This document shows positions 1 through 10,698 of a stretch of 64,000 bases of DNA, piece after piece. The DNA is from Phycisphaerae bacterium. Lineage in GTDB: Bacteria; Planctomycetota; Phycisphaerae; UBA1845. The stretch is taken from contig JAJDDW010000064.1 of the NCBI GenBank assembly GCA_029260115.1, forward strand, positions 1 to 64,000. Direction: 5' to 3'. Below the pieces are notes generated by a model. The model made no database searches, was not told the DNA's origin, and saw nothing but the letters and a program-made list of their open reading frames with translations. The translations under genes were made by a program, and so were the position numbers. Every line of letters begins with the position of its first letter. Position 1 is the first letter of the stretch.

Positions 1-218
1 GCTACTGTAGCTTATGCTGTTTGCGCTGCGTACACGCGATTTATTCTAACGTCAGGCGTGGATTGGGCCAAACGGGGATCAAAATGTGGTCATCGTGGGA
101 TATAGACTTCGCATTAAACTAGGCTTGGCCTGCGTCCAAAAAGACACAGACCACGCCCATTATGCGAGATGAAGGATTTGAGAGCGAGCGACTTCTTTCC
201 TGGTGCCAGCGGTACCGA

Positions 219-1157
219 TTATAGAGCGCCGCTTGTGAACATCGCGTACATACGCAACCCAGCAGGGCCTGCAAGCACAACGAGAATAGCCGGGAAAATG
301 AACATAATCAGAGGAAGCATCAGCTTCACGGTTGTCTTCTGTGCCTTCTCTTCTGCAGCCTGCCGGCGTTTAATACGCAGCGCTTCAGATTGTCGTCGCA
401 AGGCTGTGGCGATGCTGGTACCAAACCGTTCGGCTTGGTTGACAACGCCGACCAACGAACGTGCTTCTTCGACGCCGGATCGCGCGGCGAAATTAGCCAA
501 CGCTTCTGATCGGGGCACACCCATTTGAGATTCCACGGTAACCATCTGCATTTCTTCGGAGACCGCCGGGTGAACGTTCGACATTTCGTCACCCACACGC
601 TGCAAAGCTGCATCCAACCCTAAGCCAGATTCCACAGAGATGACAAGCAGATCCAGCGTGTCGGGTAGCCCATTACGAATCAGATTGGATCGTTTGGATA
701 TAGCCATCGACAACCAAATATTTGGCGCAAGGAATCCGACACCTGCGCCCAGCAAGGTGTATCCGGCGCCGTTGATAATATCTGCCCCTTTACCCCAAGA
801 GTAAAGCAGGCCAGCTATACCAAGCAAGATTGCTAGCATCGTCTTACTGGCAAGAAAAGTCGTGACCACGCCCTCGCCGCGGATTCCGGCATTGGCCAGC
901 TTCATACGCAGCTTAGACATTTCCTCCGAGCTATGCATCTGCGCTGGTCGCACCGCCATGGGCGCTACCGTATCGAGCATTTTCTTGGCGACCGATTCTT
1001 TCGCCTCTTTGCGAATCGCAGCGACGCTGGATTGCGCACTTCGGCCTGTCATACGGCGCTTAATAACATCTTCGTTGTCTGTAGGTTTAGGTAAAAATGC
1101 ATAGATGACCAACGCAGCGGCCACCATCATCATACCTGCGAGCAAATAAACTTCCAT
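219..1157 (-). CDS. tadC: Tad pilus assembly inner-membrane protein TadC (type II secretion F family)
   Basis: 312 aa with several TM segments and a T2SF-type core (GLPDTLDLLVISVESGLGLDAALQRV...); last gene of the tad cluster, downstream of tadB. Confidence 0.88.
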   Translation of the reverse strand: MEVYLLAGMMMVAAALVIYAFLPKPTDNEDVIKRRMTGRSAQSSVAAIRKEAKESVAKKMLDTVAPMAVRPAQMHSSEEMSKLRMKLANAGIRGEGVVTTFLASKTMLAILLGIAGLLYSWGKGADIINGAGYTLLGAGVGFLAPNIWLSMAISKRSNLIRNGLPDTLDLLVISVESGLGLDAALQRVGDEMSNVHPAVSEEMQMVTVESQMGVPRSEALANFAARSGVEEARSLVGVVNQAERFGTSIATALRRQSEALRIKRRQAAEEKAQKTTVKLMLPLIMFIFPAILVVLAGPAGLRMYAMFTSGAL

Positions 1158-1233
1158 AACGCATACTCCGCCACTATGTCGTGCGCAATAACAATATTCT
1201 TAGCCAAAATCGTCTAACGAGCAGCCTCTCGAG

Positions 1234-2271
1234 CTACACTTTGATGTTGACAATCCATCGAATCATCGCCAGCCCCATTAGCTGCATACCACCGGCTACG
1301 ATCAATAAAATCTGACCGATTGGATCCTCTAACAATACACCTGCGTAGTTCGGATTCATCTTCAAGGTGGCCATATAGATACCAATCGGTAGGGCAAATA
1401 GCACCCATCCCGAAAGGCGACCTTCCGCCGTCAATGCACGGACTTGGCCCGCTAATTCGATACGTTCTCGGATGACCCCACTAATATTTTCTAAAACCTC
1501 AGCCAAATCGCCACCCGTTTGTCGTTGAATGATGACGGCGGTGACGAAGAATCTTACGTCGAGCGAATTCACACGATTAGCCATGGAAAGCAGCGCATCT
1601 TCAATTTTTATACCCAGATTTTGTTCGTGATAAACCTGCGCAAATTCCGTGGCGATGGGTGCGGGCATTTGCTCATAGATATTCTGAACCGCCCCGGCTA
1701 GGGAGTGCCCCGCACGCAACGCCTGCCCCATCATGTCAAACACGTCTGGCAACTGATTACTCAACTTAGCCAGGCGCTTTGTGCGTCGAAAGTATAGAAA
1801 CATGATGGGGAGAAAGAATATTGCCAGCCCGGAGCCTACAGCGGCTATGGGATGCGCACCGATGACAATTAATCCAACGCCGATCAAACCAGCGATACCC
1901 GTGAGGTTCAGCAACATCTGCGAGGCTGACCACGGGACCGCGCCTTGGTCCAAGAGCGTTTGAATTTTCGGCACGATACTAAGCTTGCCGAGCATGGCAT
2001 CGGCGATGGACTTGGTCTGCCCCATGCCACCGCGTTTGATAATTGAGTCTAATTCGGTGCTCTTCTCGGAGCGTGTCGCACGGCCACGCAGTCGATCCTG
2101 CATCTTTTTGCGTGACGATGTTTTAGACTCTGACGCCGCTTGATAGATGCCGAAAAACAGCAACATCGAGCCGGCTATAGGCAATATATAAACCAATATG
2201 CCTTCAGTCTGACCCAGCGTCCAGCTTTGTAGCGATGGGATCATGCCTAATTGAATATAAGAAAATAACAT
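1234..2271 (-). CDS. tadB: Tad pilus assembly protein TadB (type II secretion F family)
   Basis: 345 aa, T2SF core (QLPDVFDMMGQALRAGHSLAGAVQNIYEQMPAPIATEFAQVYHEQNLGIKIEDAL); sits between the ATPase and tadC. Confidence 0.88.
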   Translation of the reverse strand: MLFSYIQLGMIPSLQSWTLGQTEGILVYILPIAGSMLLFFGIYQAASESKTSSRKKMQDRLRGRATRSEKSTELDSIIKRGGMGQTKSIADAMLGKLSIVPKIQTLLDQGAVPWSASQMLLNLTGIAGLIGVGLIVIGAHPIAAVGSGLAIFFLPIMFLYFRRTKRLAKLSNQLPDVFDMMGQALRAGHSLAGAVQNIYEQMPAPIATEFAQVYHEQNLGIKIEDALLSMANRVNSLDVRFFVTAVIIQRQTGGDLAEVLENISGVIRERIELAGQVRALTAEGRLSGWVLFALPIGIYMATLKMNPNYAGVLLEDPIGQILLIVAGGMQLMGLAMIRWIVNIKV

Positions 2272-2292
2272 GACAAGTCTCTTTCCGTAAGG

Positions 2293-3756
2293 CTACTCTA
2301 GTGCATCATCTTTCATCAGCACTTGTCGATTGAACAACGCGGGGTCTATGTTTGCTCCACAAGCCTTGATCCGTTCTAAAAACGATGGCCTGATACCGGT
2401 CGCAACGAACTGACCCATGGCTCGACCTTTTTCATCGATGCCAACTTGCTCGAACTGGAAGATGTCCTGCATGGTGACAATTTCGCCTTCCATGCCGGTC
2501 ACTTCTGTAATACTAACGATCTTACGAGGACCACCAGTTAGTCGTTGAGCACTGATAATAATATTTACAGCCGATGCAAACTGCTGACGAATAGCGCGAA
2601 CTGGCAAATCAAAACCAGCCATCATGACCATGGTTTCCACACGGGAAACACAATCGCGTGTACTGTTGGCGTGTAACGTGGTTAACGAACCATCGTGGCC
2701 AGTATTCATCGCCTGCAACATGTCGAGCGTCTCTGGACCTCGACACTCACCGACAACAATTCGATCCGGTCGCATACGCAAGCTATTGATAAGCAGGTCA
2801 CGAATAGCAATTCTTCCTTTGCCTTCAATATTGGCCGGTCGCGTTTCCATGCGAACGACATGAGGCTGGCGTAACTGAAGCTCAGCGGCGTCCTCAATAG
2901 TTACGATGCGCTCTGTTTCCGGAATAAATGACGACAGGTTATTTAACAGCGTGGTTTTACCAGAGCCCGTACCGCCGACCACGATAATATTCAAATGTCC
3001 CTCAACGCATGCCCTGAGAAAATCGCGTATCTCTGGCGTACAGGATTTGAAATTCACGTAATCTTCCCACGTGAGTGGGTCCGCCCCGAAGCGCCGAATC
3101 GACATGCTCGCCCCATCAATCGCCAAGGGCGGAATCACCGCATTCACGCGGCTACCATCTTTGAGGCGGGCGTCTACAAGCGGGCACGTTTCGTCGCAAC
3201 GACGTCCAACGCCCGAAACGATTTTGTCAATCACATGCATCAGGTGGGCGTTGTCGCGGAACTGCACTTCCGTCAGGGTCAATCGCCCGCCCTTCTCCAC
3301 ATACACCTGCTTAGGCCCGTTGACCATGATGTCGCTAATGCTATTATCCGTCAGCAAAACTTCCAATGGACCAAGACCAAATGTCTCGTCTAATACTTCA
3401 CTAACCAGTCGCTGCCGTTCATTATAATTGAGTAGCGTATTTTCTTGGTCCGCGAGTTGCGTCACCAACTCCTTCACCTGTTGGCGAAGTACGTCCTCCT
3501 CACCCACCATGCGCGATAAGTCGAGCTGGTCGATGAGCTTTCGGTGAAGCCGCATCTTGAGGGCGTTAAACTGTTCGATTTTACCCATAGCCATCGCAGG
3601 ACGCACAGGTGCGGATGTACGGCTAGCGGGCAATGGTTTTTTCGGAGGGGGCGTGGCTGTATTACCAGCATTACCATTAGGCGGCGTAGTCGGAGGGGGA
3701 GGAACAGTGGCATTAGGCGCACTACCTGGCGAACGTTTTCCAAACATGCACAACAC
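2293..3756 (-). CDS. tadA: Tad/CpaF-family secretion ATPase
   Basis: 487 aa; Walker A GGTGSGKTTLLNNLSSFIP, IEDAAELQLRQPHVVRMETRP and MRPDRIVVGECRGPETLDMLQAMNTGHDGSLTTLHANS are typical CpaF/TadA motifs. Confidence 0.95.
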   Translation of the reverse strand: MLCMFGKRSPGSAPNATVPPPPTTPPNGNAGNTATPPPKKPLPASRTSAPVRPAMAMGKIEQFNALKMRLHRKLIDQLDLSRMVGEEDVLRQQVKELVTQLADQENTLLNYNERQRLVSEVLDETFGLGPLEVLLTDNSISDIMVNGPKQVYVEKGGRLTLTEVQFRDNAHLMHVIDKIVSGVGRRCDETCPLVDARLKDGSRVNAVIPPLAIDGASMSIRRFGADPLTWEDYVNFKSCTPEIRDFLRACVEGHLNIIVVGGTGSGKTTLLNNLSSFIPETERIVTIEDAAELQLRQPHVVRMETRPANIEGKGRIAIRDLLINSLRMRPDRIVVGECRGPETLDMLQAMNTGHDGSLTTLHANSTRDCVSRVETMVMMAGFDLPVRAIRQQFASAVNIIISAQRLTGGPRKIVSITEVTGMEGEIVTMQDIFQFEQVGIDEKGRAMGQFVATGIRPSFLERIKACGANIDPALFNRQVLMKDDALE

Positions 3757-3847
3757 CCCTTTTACGACCTAGCACTGATACTCATGCGCATGACTACGGC
3801 CAGCACATTATTGAAACTATACGATTCGACACCGTAGAAGATGCCAA

Positions 3848-5035
3848 TTAAGCGTTGGAAAATATCCGCCCCATCAGGCCCTTCTTAGGTGCATATTTAT
3901 CATCGGATTGACTCGAAGGGTCATGCAACTGTTCAGCAATTTCTCTAATAGCAGCCCGAACTTTGCTTTTAGGACTAAACGATTCGAGTGTTTCCCCTAG
4001 ATTGATAGCCCCACTAACAGATTGCCAATCGTCCGGTATTTCCGCAAAGACTGACTTAGAAAGTGTGCTGACTACGTCGTCAACTTGGAGTGTACTTGAA
4101 TCGCGCCCCACGCGATTACAAACCAACTTGGTCCGATCAAGGTTATATCCGTTATCGCGCATGACTTCGATAATGCGGGCGGCATTACGGACTGTGGGCA
4201 CAAGTAGTTGCACAACCATCAGGTTCACGTCCGAAATGTCTAAAATGTTCTGCGCGCCAGTGTCTGATCGAAGCGGACCATCGACGACAATATAATCGTT
4301 GAATTGCTGCAAGGTAGATAACACGCCAACACACGACGCCGCTGTAATTTGATCGGCCTGGGTGAAACTCGGCGGTCGACTTAACACGGCCAGCCCGCTC
4401 GGATGCTTGACCAACGCACGCTCAATCACTTGTATTTCTAAGTGTTCGGGAGACTGACACAAATCGGCCAGCGTAAACGTAGGCTCAACATCCAAGAGCA
4501 TAGCTACTTGGCCGAATCGATAATCTAGGTCTACAACCGTGACTTTCCCGCCGGTTGTAGCGACTAATTCTGTAGCTAGATTGGTCGCCAGCATCGAAGC
4601 GCCCATACCACCAGCCGCCCCCATGACAGTAATAATTTTTCCGAGCTTAGTGGTTTCAGTTTGATGCGTCGCAATTTTATTGACGGCTTCTACCAGCATG
4701 CTCTTTTCGATCGGGATGGGAAGAAATTCACGCACACCCGCTCGCATGGTTTTAAGAATTAGTTGCCCATCAGTCGAATCTGAAGCCGCGAAAATGATAA
4801 CTTCCGGATGATCATTCAAAACTTGATCGATTTGTGCCAATACGACGTCAGGTGAGAGACCTAAATTGACTAGAAGCGCCTGCACAGGAAACTGCTTGAC
4901 GGCTTGGGGTAATAGCGCAGGCTCCTCAACCTCCGCCAAGATCTTGATACCATCAAGACCGAGAAGAAGCCGGCGCCACTCGCCGCTGAGCGCCTCATCT
5001 GAGTTCAACACGATGAATCGAATATCTTGTGCCAT
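3848..5035 (-). CDS. cpaE: CpaE/TadZ-like protein (receiver-like N-terminus plus MinD/ParA-like ATPase)
   Basis: 395 aa; deviant Walker A-like region VMGAAGGMGASMLATNLATEL and VTVVDLDYRFGQVAMLLD; located in the tad cluster. Confidence 0.85.
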   Translation of the reverse strand: MAQDIRFIVLNSDEALSGEWRRLLLGLDGIKILAEVEEPALLPQAVKQFPVQALLVNLGLSPDVVLAQIDQVLNDHPEVIIFAASDSTDGQLILKTMRAGVREFLPIPIEKSMLVEAVNKIATHQTETTKLGKIITVMGAAGGMGASMLATNLATELVATTGGKVTVVDLDYRFGQVAMLLDVEPTFTLADLCQSPEHLEIQVIERALVKHPSGLAVLSRPPSFTQADQITAASCVGVLSTLQQFNDYIVVDGPLRSDTGAQNILDISDVNLMVVQLLVPTVRNAARIIEVMRDNGYNLDRTKLVCNRVGRDSSTLQVDDVVSTLSKSVFAEIPDDWQSVSGAINLGETLESFSPKSKVRAAIREIAEQLHDPSSQSDDKYAPKKGLMGRIFSNA

Positions 5036-5601
5036 GGGCCTACGTGTAAGCCTCCACCTTGCTACGCCATAAGCCTCGACCGGCTGTTAGACTGCAATCG
5101 AACGTCGTGTATCGACTGTTAGATACGACCATCGTTGAAATTATCTTCCGCAAAACTTCGCATCCCCCTTCAGCCATGCCGAACGCCTTGTTCGATAATG
5201 TGTATCTCATCAATCTGCACAGGCCTCACAAAACTTCCGCGCAAACGCCTACACTTTTCATATATCGGCAATATCACAGGGCTGAATCTGCAATCGAGGC
5301 GCTGTCATTGAGTTGAAACGGTCCGAAATTATGTAAACCTACCCGACTTATAACTGATTTTTTTCACATAGGACCATGCACCAAGAGCTGCGGATGGTGG
5401 CTGACACGGTCGCAACCCCATCAGCCAACTAATGGACCATAGAAACAGCGGGACATTTTCCATGCTCAGGGGCGATAACCATATACCAAATGCGCCGATG
5501 AGATGGCACTTATCAGACGGGTGCCGACACATATAGTTTGCGCTAGCCTTCCCAATTCAGACTCGCATACAGATAAGCGATGCGTGACCGCCGTCCTACA
5601 A

Positions 5602-5640
5602 ACAAAAAAAACCGCGTCATCACAAATGCAACGACGCGGC
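5602..5640 (-). terminator. Intrinsic terminator downstream of the secretin gene
   Basis: Minus-strand stem CCGCGTC...GACGCGG followed by a T8 run. Confidence 0.75.
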
Positions 5641-5709
5641 CTAAGGTAGAGTTCGATATTTAGGTGCTCCCCAGATCGAATCGACCCGGCTGAAGCACTT
5701 CATGTCGTG

Positions 5710-7311
5710 CTATTGGAAATCATCAGACGCCGCATAACCCCAAGGTCCGTGCAAATGTTTTTCATCTGGCTGCGATTTCATCATGGCTTGCAACGTTAGT
5801 GACTCTTCACCATCGGCATCCACGCGCCGCTCGCCTTCAATCATACCAAGCATGTACAACTCAAAATTATTCGGATCACTTGCACCATCGGTCGGTAGCG
5901 TAATCGGTTGATGAGCCTCCAAGGGTGCCACGATTTCAGGAGTCACCAATACAACCAACTCACTTAATGAGCGTTGGTAACTTACGGACCTAAACAAAGC
6001 GCCAAGCACAGGCAACTCACCCACACCCGGCAACTGGCTCTGTAACCCGTTTATTCGCTCGTTTAGCAGACCCGCAATAGCTATCGTCTGACCACTGCCC
6101 AATTCAACCGTCGTTTCGGTCGCCCGTGTGGTGAGTCCTGGCACGACAAAACCTTCAATCTGAACAGCGGTGGTGAAATCAAGCTCCGATACTTCCGGCG
6201 CGACCCGCAGTCTAATGGACTGATTTGATCGCACGATGGGCGTGAAATTCAAACGCACACCAAACTCACGAAACTGAATCGTCACCTGCTGATTACCTTG
6301 TGGAACCGGAATTGGAAATTCGCCACCCGCAAGAAACGTCGCCGTTTCACCACTGATAGCCACTAAGTTTGGCTCAGCGAGAATATGCGCCAGTTGGTTA
6401 TCAACCATCGCTCTTAAAAACAACTGCATCTGCAGACGCGGGAAACCCAGGGATGCCGTCGCTGCGTTACCAATGTTAATTCCATTTTGATCCGTAAGAA
6501 ACGGAATGGCCCCAGTAACCGACGCACCGCCGGCTGCTCCGATGTTAATCGGATTGATGCCGCCAATCTGGTTGACCGCAAATCCATCGCGTAAGTTATC
6601 ACCGGCCAGGAAACCGTTGATACCTAATTCGCGCGTTGCACGACGAGACACTTCAGCTATTGTACATTTCAACAGTACCTGTTGCTCACCGGCAATCTGA
6701 AGATAATTCAATACCGGCGGCTGTTCGCCGCCAGGACCGTTTTGCTCACCCGTTGGTGCAAATAACGCCGCTAAGCTAGCCATGCGTTCCGCCCGTAGCG
6801 CACTAGTAACGGTACCAGTCAGTACGATGCGACCCATCAGCGAACTGGCGCTGGCATCACCCAAAGGATCAATTTCCTTGAAGGACGCATTTAATCTATC
6901 CAGATCAATCTCGACCGTCACATTCAATACGTACTGCTGATCGGATTTATCCCACAATACGATATTGGTTTGGCCATGGCTCTTACCAGTAAGCAATAGT
7001 TGCTTAGGGCTGATTGGCTGAACCGCTACAATCTCGCCGGCAATAACATCTGCACGCGCGACTTCGACAGTCGTTTGCACTATGATATTGCGGTTTAGAG
7101 GAACCATAACTTGGCGCGATTCGCCAGCTACGTCGACGACCTTCAAGTCAAATTTAGACTTTTGGTCACTCTGCGCCTGAGCCGTAGTAACTGAGGCAAA
7201 GAAAATGCCACTCACGACTATGAACATCAATCTATAACGAATCATTGTATTCACCCTTGCTGCACTCTTATGTTTTGGAGCGCGCTGATCTTCCATGACC
7301 TTCAGACGCAT
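5710..7311 (-). CDS. cpaC: Type II/IV (Tad) secretin, CpaC/RcpA family
   Basis: 533 aa; signal peptide; secretin core with VPGLTTRATETTVELGSGQTIAIAGLL and ELPVLGALFRS. Confidence 0.92.
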   Translation of the reverse strand: MRLKVMEDQRAPKHKSAARVNTMIRYRLMFIVVSGIFFASVTTAQAQSDQKSKFDLKVVDVAGESRQVMVPLNRNIIVQTTVEVARADVIAGEIVAVQPISPKQLLLTGKSHGQTNIVLWDKSDQQYVLNVTVEIDLDRLNASFKEIDPLGDASASSLMGRIVLTGTVTSALRAERMASLAALFAPTGEQNGPGGEQPPVLNYLQIAGEQQVLLKCTIAEVSRRATRELGINGFLAGDNLRDGFAVNQIGGINPINIGAAGGASVTGAIPFLTDQNGINIGNAATASLGFPRLQMQLFLRAMVDNQLAHILAEPNLVAISGETATFLAGGEFPIPVPQGNQQVTIQFREFGVRLNFTPIVRSNQSIRLRVAPEVSELDFTTAVQIEGFVVPGLTTRATETTVELGSGQTIAIAGLLNERINGLQSQLPGVGELPVLGALFRSVSYQRSLSELVVLVTPEIVAPLEAHQPITLPTDGASDPNNFELYMLGMIEGERRVDADGEESLTLQAMMKSQPDEKHLHGPWGYAASDDFQ

Positions 7312-7320
7312 GGCTTCTCC

Positions 7321-8394
7321 CTAGTTATCGGAGTTCTCGTTCTGATTTCTAAAGTTATCTGACGTACCCGAACCAGAGCGTGGCTGGGATGCGTTATTCG
7401 CCCTAGGGCTTGCTCCACCGTTACCACTTGGCGCGTTACGCGACACTGGCCCAGAGCCTATACCAACCACGCGACGCGAGTTTGGCCCTTCAAAAGTAAG
7501 CTGTTCTACAGTCGTCTCTCCGGATTTTGCTGAAGTCGTGTAGACAGCAACCCCCACAGGGTCCGCTTCTTCTACCGTGGGTTTTCCTTGCGCAAACATG
7601 TTCATTAGTGAACTTGGACTAGGTTGGGTAGTCTGGGTTACAGGCTCTGGCTTTTTGGGGCCATGGTTGTATAGATCATCATCGCTAGCAACTTCACTAG
7701 TGAATTCCATTTCGTCACCTCGTCCACGCATTGAAAGTGTAATTTTACCTCTCGTTGACGCTAGATGAAGCTTGGGTACATTTTTCACCGCTACGAGAAG
7801 CGTGGCAGACTTAGCTGGTTTAACATTTCCTTGACCAGACTCATGACCTACTGTAGTTCGACCGATGGCTGCCACTTGTACATTTTGCAGAATCACTTCA
7901 GCGATCGTCTGTTTCTTGGCTTTAATGGTGCCATCGACATCCATCACTACAATTACATCAACCCAATCACCCGGCTGAAGCTGATACGCTACGCCCGTGA
8001 CTTCATCTATCTTAACAGACACGGCACGGAAGCCTGCCGGAATTCGCCCGGTCATACCAGAAGGCGTCCCCTTCGGTGCTAACATGGACGACAGGAGTAT
8101 AGAATTTTGAGGAATGCCTTTACTAATGACCCGGCCCTCCAGACTTTCCAATGTCAACGGTTTTTCGTTGGACGGAAACATGTTGGCATCTACCGTTTCA
8201 AATTCTTCTACTAACTCTGGCGTTATTTCGGTAAACGCATCCAAATCTTCACGTGCTCGGACTAATTTCACGGTCGTCGCGGGCCCCGTAGCGCCTCGTG
8301 CCTTCTGAAGTGCATCCGATAGAAGTTTGACCGCGACGATACCGACGCAGAGTCCCAATGCCAATGGTATGATGGCCTTTCCCTTCATGATCAA
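7321..8394 (-). CDS. cpaB: Flp pilus assembly protein CpaB/RcpC
   Basis: 357 aa; N-terminal TM, SAF-like segment (IPAGFRAVSVKIDEVTGVAYQLQPGDWVDVIVVMD) typical of CpaB. Confidence 0.9.
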   Translation of the reverse strand: MIMKGKAIIPLALGLCVGIVAVKLLSDALQKARGATGPATTVKLVRAREDLDAFTEITPELVEEFETVDANMFPSNEKPLTLESLEGRVISKGIPQNSILLSSMLAPKGTPSGMTGRIPAGFRAVSVKIDEVTGVAYQLQPGDWVDVIVVMDVDGTIKAKKQTIAEVILQNVQVAAIGRTTVGHESGQGNVKPAKSATLLVAVKNVPKLHLASTRGKITLSMRGRGDEMEFTSEVASDDDLYNHGPKKPEPVTQTTQPSPSSLMNMFAQGKPTVEEADPVGVAVYTTSAKSGETTVEQLTFEGPNSRRVVGIGSGPVSRNAPSGNGGASPRANNASQPRSGSGTSDNFRNQNENSDN

Positions 8395-8622
8395 TCCTCT
8401 TTTTTTTTCTACTTGTAGTCTTATGAGGCCGCTGTCTTCTCTGATCTCGGATGATCTGAATCAGCCTGCCCCGTAATTGTCACACTATCTCGTGTAACCT
8501 GTATGGTTTATCGGAATGTTTTCAAGGTAATGAAACCAATAGCCATAAATTTTTATTGGGGCATATCGAATCGCCCTGTTACGTGCATTAGCACTTCAAT
8601 AAGAGTCTATACGCGCGCGAAA

Positions 8623-8646
8623 AGAGGACGCCCTCCGGCGTCCTCT
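8623..8646 (-). terminator. Hairpin (probable terminator) downstream of the tadE-like gene
   Basis: Perfect 10-bp inverted repeat AGAGGACGCC-CTCC-GGCGTCCTCT; only a weak T tract. Confidence 0.5.
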
Positions 8647-8732
8647 CGCATATCGTCGTAACTGGATTTTCAATACTGTAAACACTGTTCTAGGTTCGGT
8701 TACTTAATACCTCGTAACCCAAACAACGGTTA

Positions 8733-9158
8733 TCATGTGCCTTCCTTACGCATCGTACATGACCCTTTTAACGTGCCTCCGGAAAACCCGAAGTAGCCCC
8801 CGACCAAGGATACGTCGTCGTATGGCACCGTCAGCGCAACAGTTTCTACCGGCGTGCCCGCGGTGGCGTGCGTCATAGTAACTGAATACGTGGATAGCCC
8901 AGTCGGTGACATCGCGTCGGTAATGCGGTCCGTCACTAGCGTATACGGATTAACCGTGGTCTGCAAAATCGCGACACGACAGCCTTCTCGTGCCGCGTGT
9001 TGCAATGTTTGCCGCACCATAAACACATAACCAAACTCAATAATGCCTAACAACATAGTCATCAAAAGCGGTAAGACTACTGCGAATTCTACAACCGCTG
9101 TAGCACGTCTGCGCTCTTGGCCCTGACGACAACGCGTGAGCAATGCGAATTTCTTCAT
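8733..9158 (-). CDS. TadE-like pseudopilin protein
   Basis: MKKFALLTRCRQGQERRRATAVVEFAVVLPLLMTMLLGIIEFGYVFMVRQTLQHAAREGCRVAIL matches the TadE N-terminal pattern; start chosen at the internal MKK. Confidence 0.88.
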   Translation of the reverse strand: MKKFALLTRCRQGQERRRATAVVEFAVVLPLLMTMLLGIIEFGYVFMVRQTLQHAAREGCRVAILQTTVNPYTLVTDRITDAMSPTGLSTYSVTMTHATAGTPVETVALTVPYDDVSLVGGYFGFSGGTLKGSCTMRKEGT

Positions 9159-9160
9159 GA

Positions 9161-9745
9161 TTAAATCCCCCACCAACCAAACATTTTGGCCGCCAGGATC
9201 ACAAGTGTCCCAGCAGTCAGCGGTACGCCATAAGGCAGTAGCTGCGACGTGTTACCGAAACTCTTGGCGGACCCAAACTCAGTAAACATCGTTTGACCGT
9301 TGGTACACTTCGCCCAGATGATACTCATATTGGCACAGGCCATACGCAGTCGGCCGGAACCAACAATCATCATCACGGCTACGACACCACCGATCATGGC
9401 CCCTAACGCAAAGGAGTACAGCGTGAGCATAGGCCCCATCCATACACCAATCGCTGCCATCAATTTGACATCCCCAGCCCCCATACCGTGCATCATCCAC
9501 GGAACAATCAGCAGTCCAAATCCTGTCAACAATCCTAGCAACCCTACTTGCATTCCGGATCCACCAAAAAACCAACCCTGTACGGCAAACCCCGCAACGA
9601 TAAGCGATAGGTTCAACCAATTAGGTACGCGACGTTGCGCGTAATCGATCCATGATGCCACAAGAACACCAGGCACCAATATTGCACATGTGACAGGCCA
9701 AAAGCTCATGTCCATGGAATCAACTCCTTCTGCAGGCTCCAACAT
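9161..9745 (-). CDS. cpaA: Prepilin peptidase, TadV/CpaA type (A24)
   Basis: Multi-TM protein with DYAQRRVPNWLN and GMGAGDVKLMAAIG (the GxGD aspartyl motif). The true start may be an internal Met near 9709-9715. Confidence 0.88.
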   Translation of the reverse strand: MLEPAEGVDSMDMSFWPVTCAILVPGVLVASWIDYAQRRVPNWLNLSLIVAGFAVQGWFFGGSGMQVGLLGLLTGFGLLIVPWMMHGMGAGDVKLMAAIGVWMGPMLTLYSFALGAMIGGVVAVMMIVGSGRLRMACANMSIIWAKCTNGQTMFTEFGSAKSFGNTSQLLPYGVPLTAGTLVILAAKMFGWWGI

Positions 9746-9950
9746 TCAACACATGCTTTTGGTAACCACCTAGGCCGCCAAAGCATCACACATACGCACG
9801 CCTTTCCCCCCCGGAAATACGTTTCGCTGTGCAAAAAAAACAGGCCGGCAGGTGCCGTGGATCGCACGGCCCCCACCGACCCAGAATTCGAACGGGCATC
9901 CCTATGTGGATAATCCACAAGCTCGCCCAGAGCCGCTCCAGCCACAAAGG

Positions 9951-10130
9951 CTAGATAGCATCGATTTCTGTTTTCACATCCGCGAACACGGTGTTCACAG
10001 ACTGGCCGAGTGCACCAACCGTAGCAATGCAAGCCACGATAATCAGCGCTAGCATAACGGCATATTCCGTTGCCGTTGGGCCATCTTCAGACTTCAGGAA
10101 ACGCTTGGCAGTGTTCATAAACGAGTTCAT
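9951..10130 (-). CDS. flp: Flp-family type IVb pilin (copy 1)
   Basis: MNSFMNTAKRFLKSEDGPTATEYAVMLALIIVACIATVGALGQSVNTVFADVKTEIDAI; G/PTATEY processing site; GGAG RBS upstream of the internal start. Confidence 0.93.
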   Translation of the reverse strand: MNSFMNTAKRFLKSEDGPTATEYAVMLALIIVACIATVGALGQSVNTVFADVKTEIDAI

Positions 10131-10517
10131 GCGAAACTCCTCTCCGTAACGGGGCAAAAACGCCCCATCGATTAATTGTGAAGGTTATCAGGACGGCATC
10201 AAATGGCCGCCCGTACCCTCAAAGGCAAACCCGCGTCTCCAAAGGTCGCGAGCATAAGGACCATACTGAAAAGCGTAACGCTTGGTGTCGTTCTCGACGC
10301 GTCGCTTTTTCGTGCAGGGCGCATTCATTGGCGTGTTTATTGCCTCACCCCCGCTTTGCGTTCAAGGTTTGTCGTGGTCGACATCACCTTGTCATCTTCA
10401 CTTACAACGTATGAAACAAACAGCCAGCAAGCAAATCATTTTTTGCAATTTTTTTCTCTTTGGCTTTATTCACGTAATTGTACACAACACACACTCCCAG
10501 CCCCGCACCCAAACCAC

Positions 10518-10673
10518 TTAGACAGTAGACGCGATAAGCCACGTCATGGGGACGTATCCCGTGAGCATGCCGATAAAAGTCACCACAAACAACGTCAGCA
10601 GCAGTGCGCATTCTGTCGAACTAACTGCACGCTCTGACACAATTAATCGATTGAACATATTTTCGCTTTTCAT
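10518..10673 (-). CDS. Divergent Flp-like small pilin (copy 2; not in ORF track)
   Basis: Manual translation: MKSENMFNRLIVSERAVSSTECALLLTLFVVTFIGMLTGYVPMTWLIASTV*, 51 aa; short basic leader, xxTE then hydrophobic stretch as in Flp, but Gly and Tyr of the G/xxxxEY motif are absent. Confidence 0.6.
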   Translation of the reverse strand: MKSENMFNRLIVSERAVSSTECALLLTLFVVTFIGMLTGYVPMTWLIASTV

Positions 10674-10698
10674 CCCCACCATCCTTTAAACAAAGGCA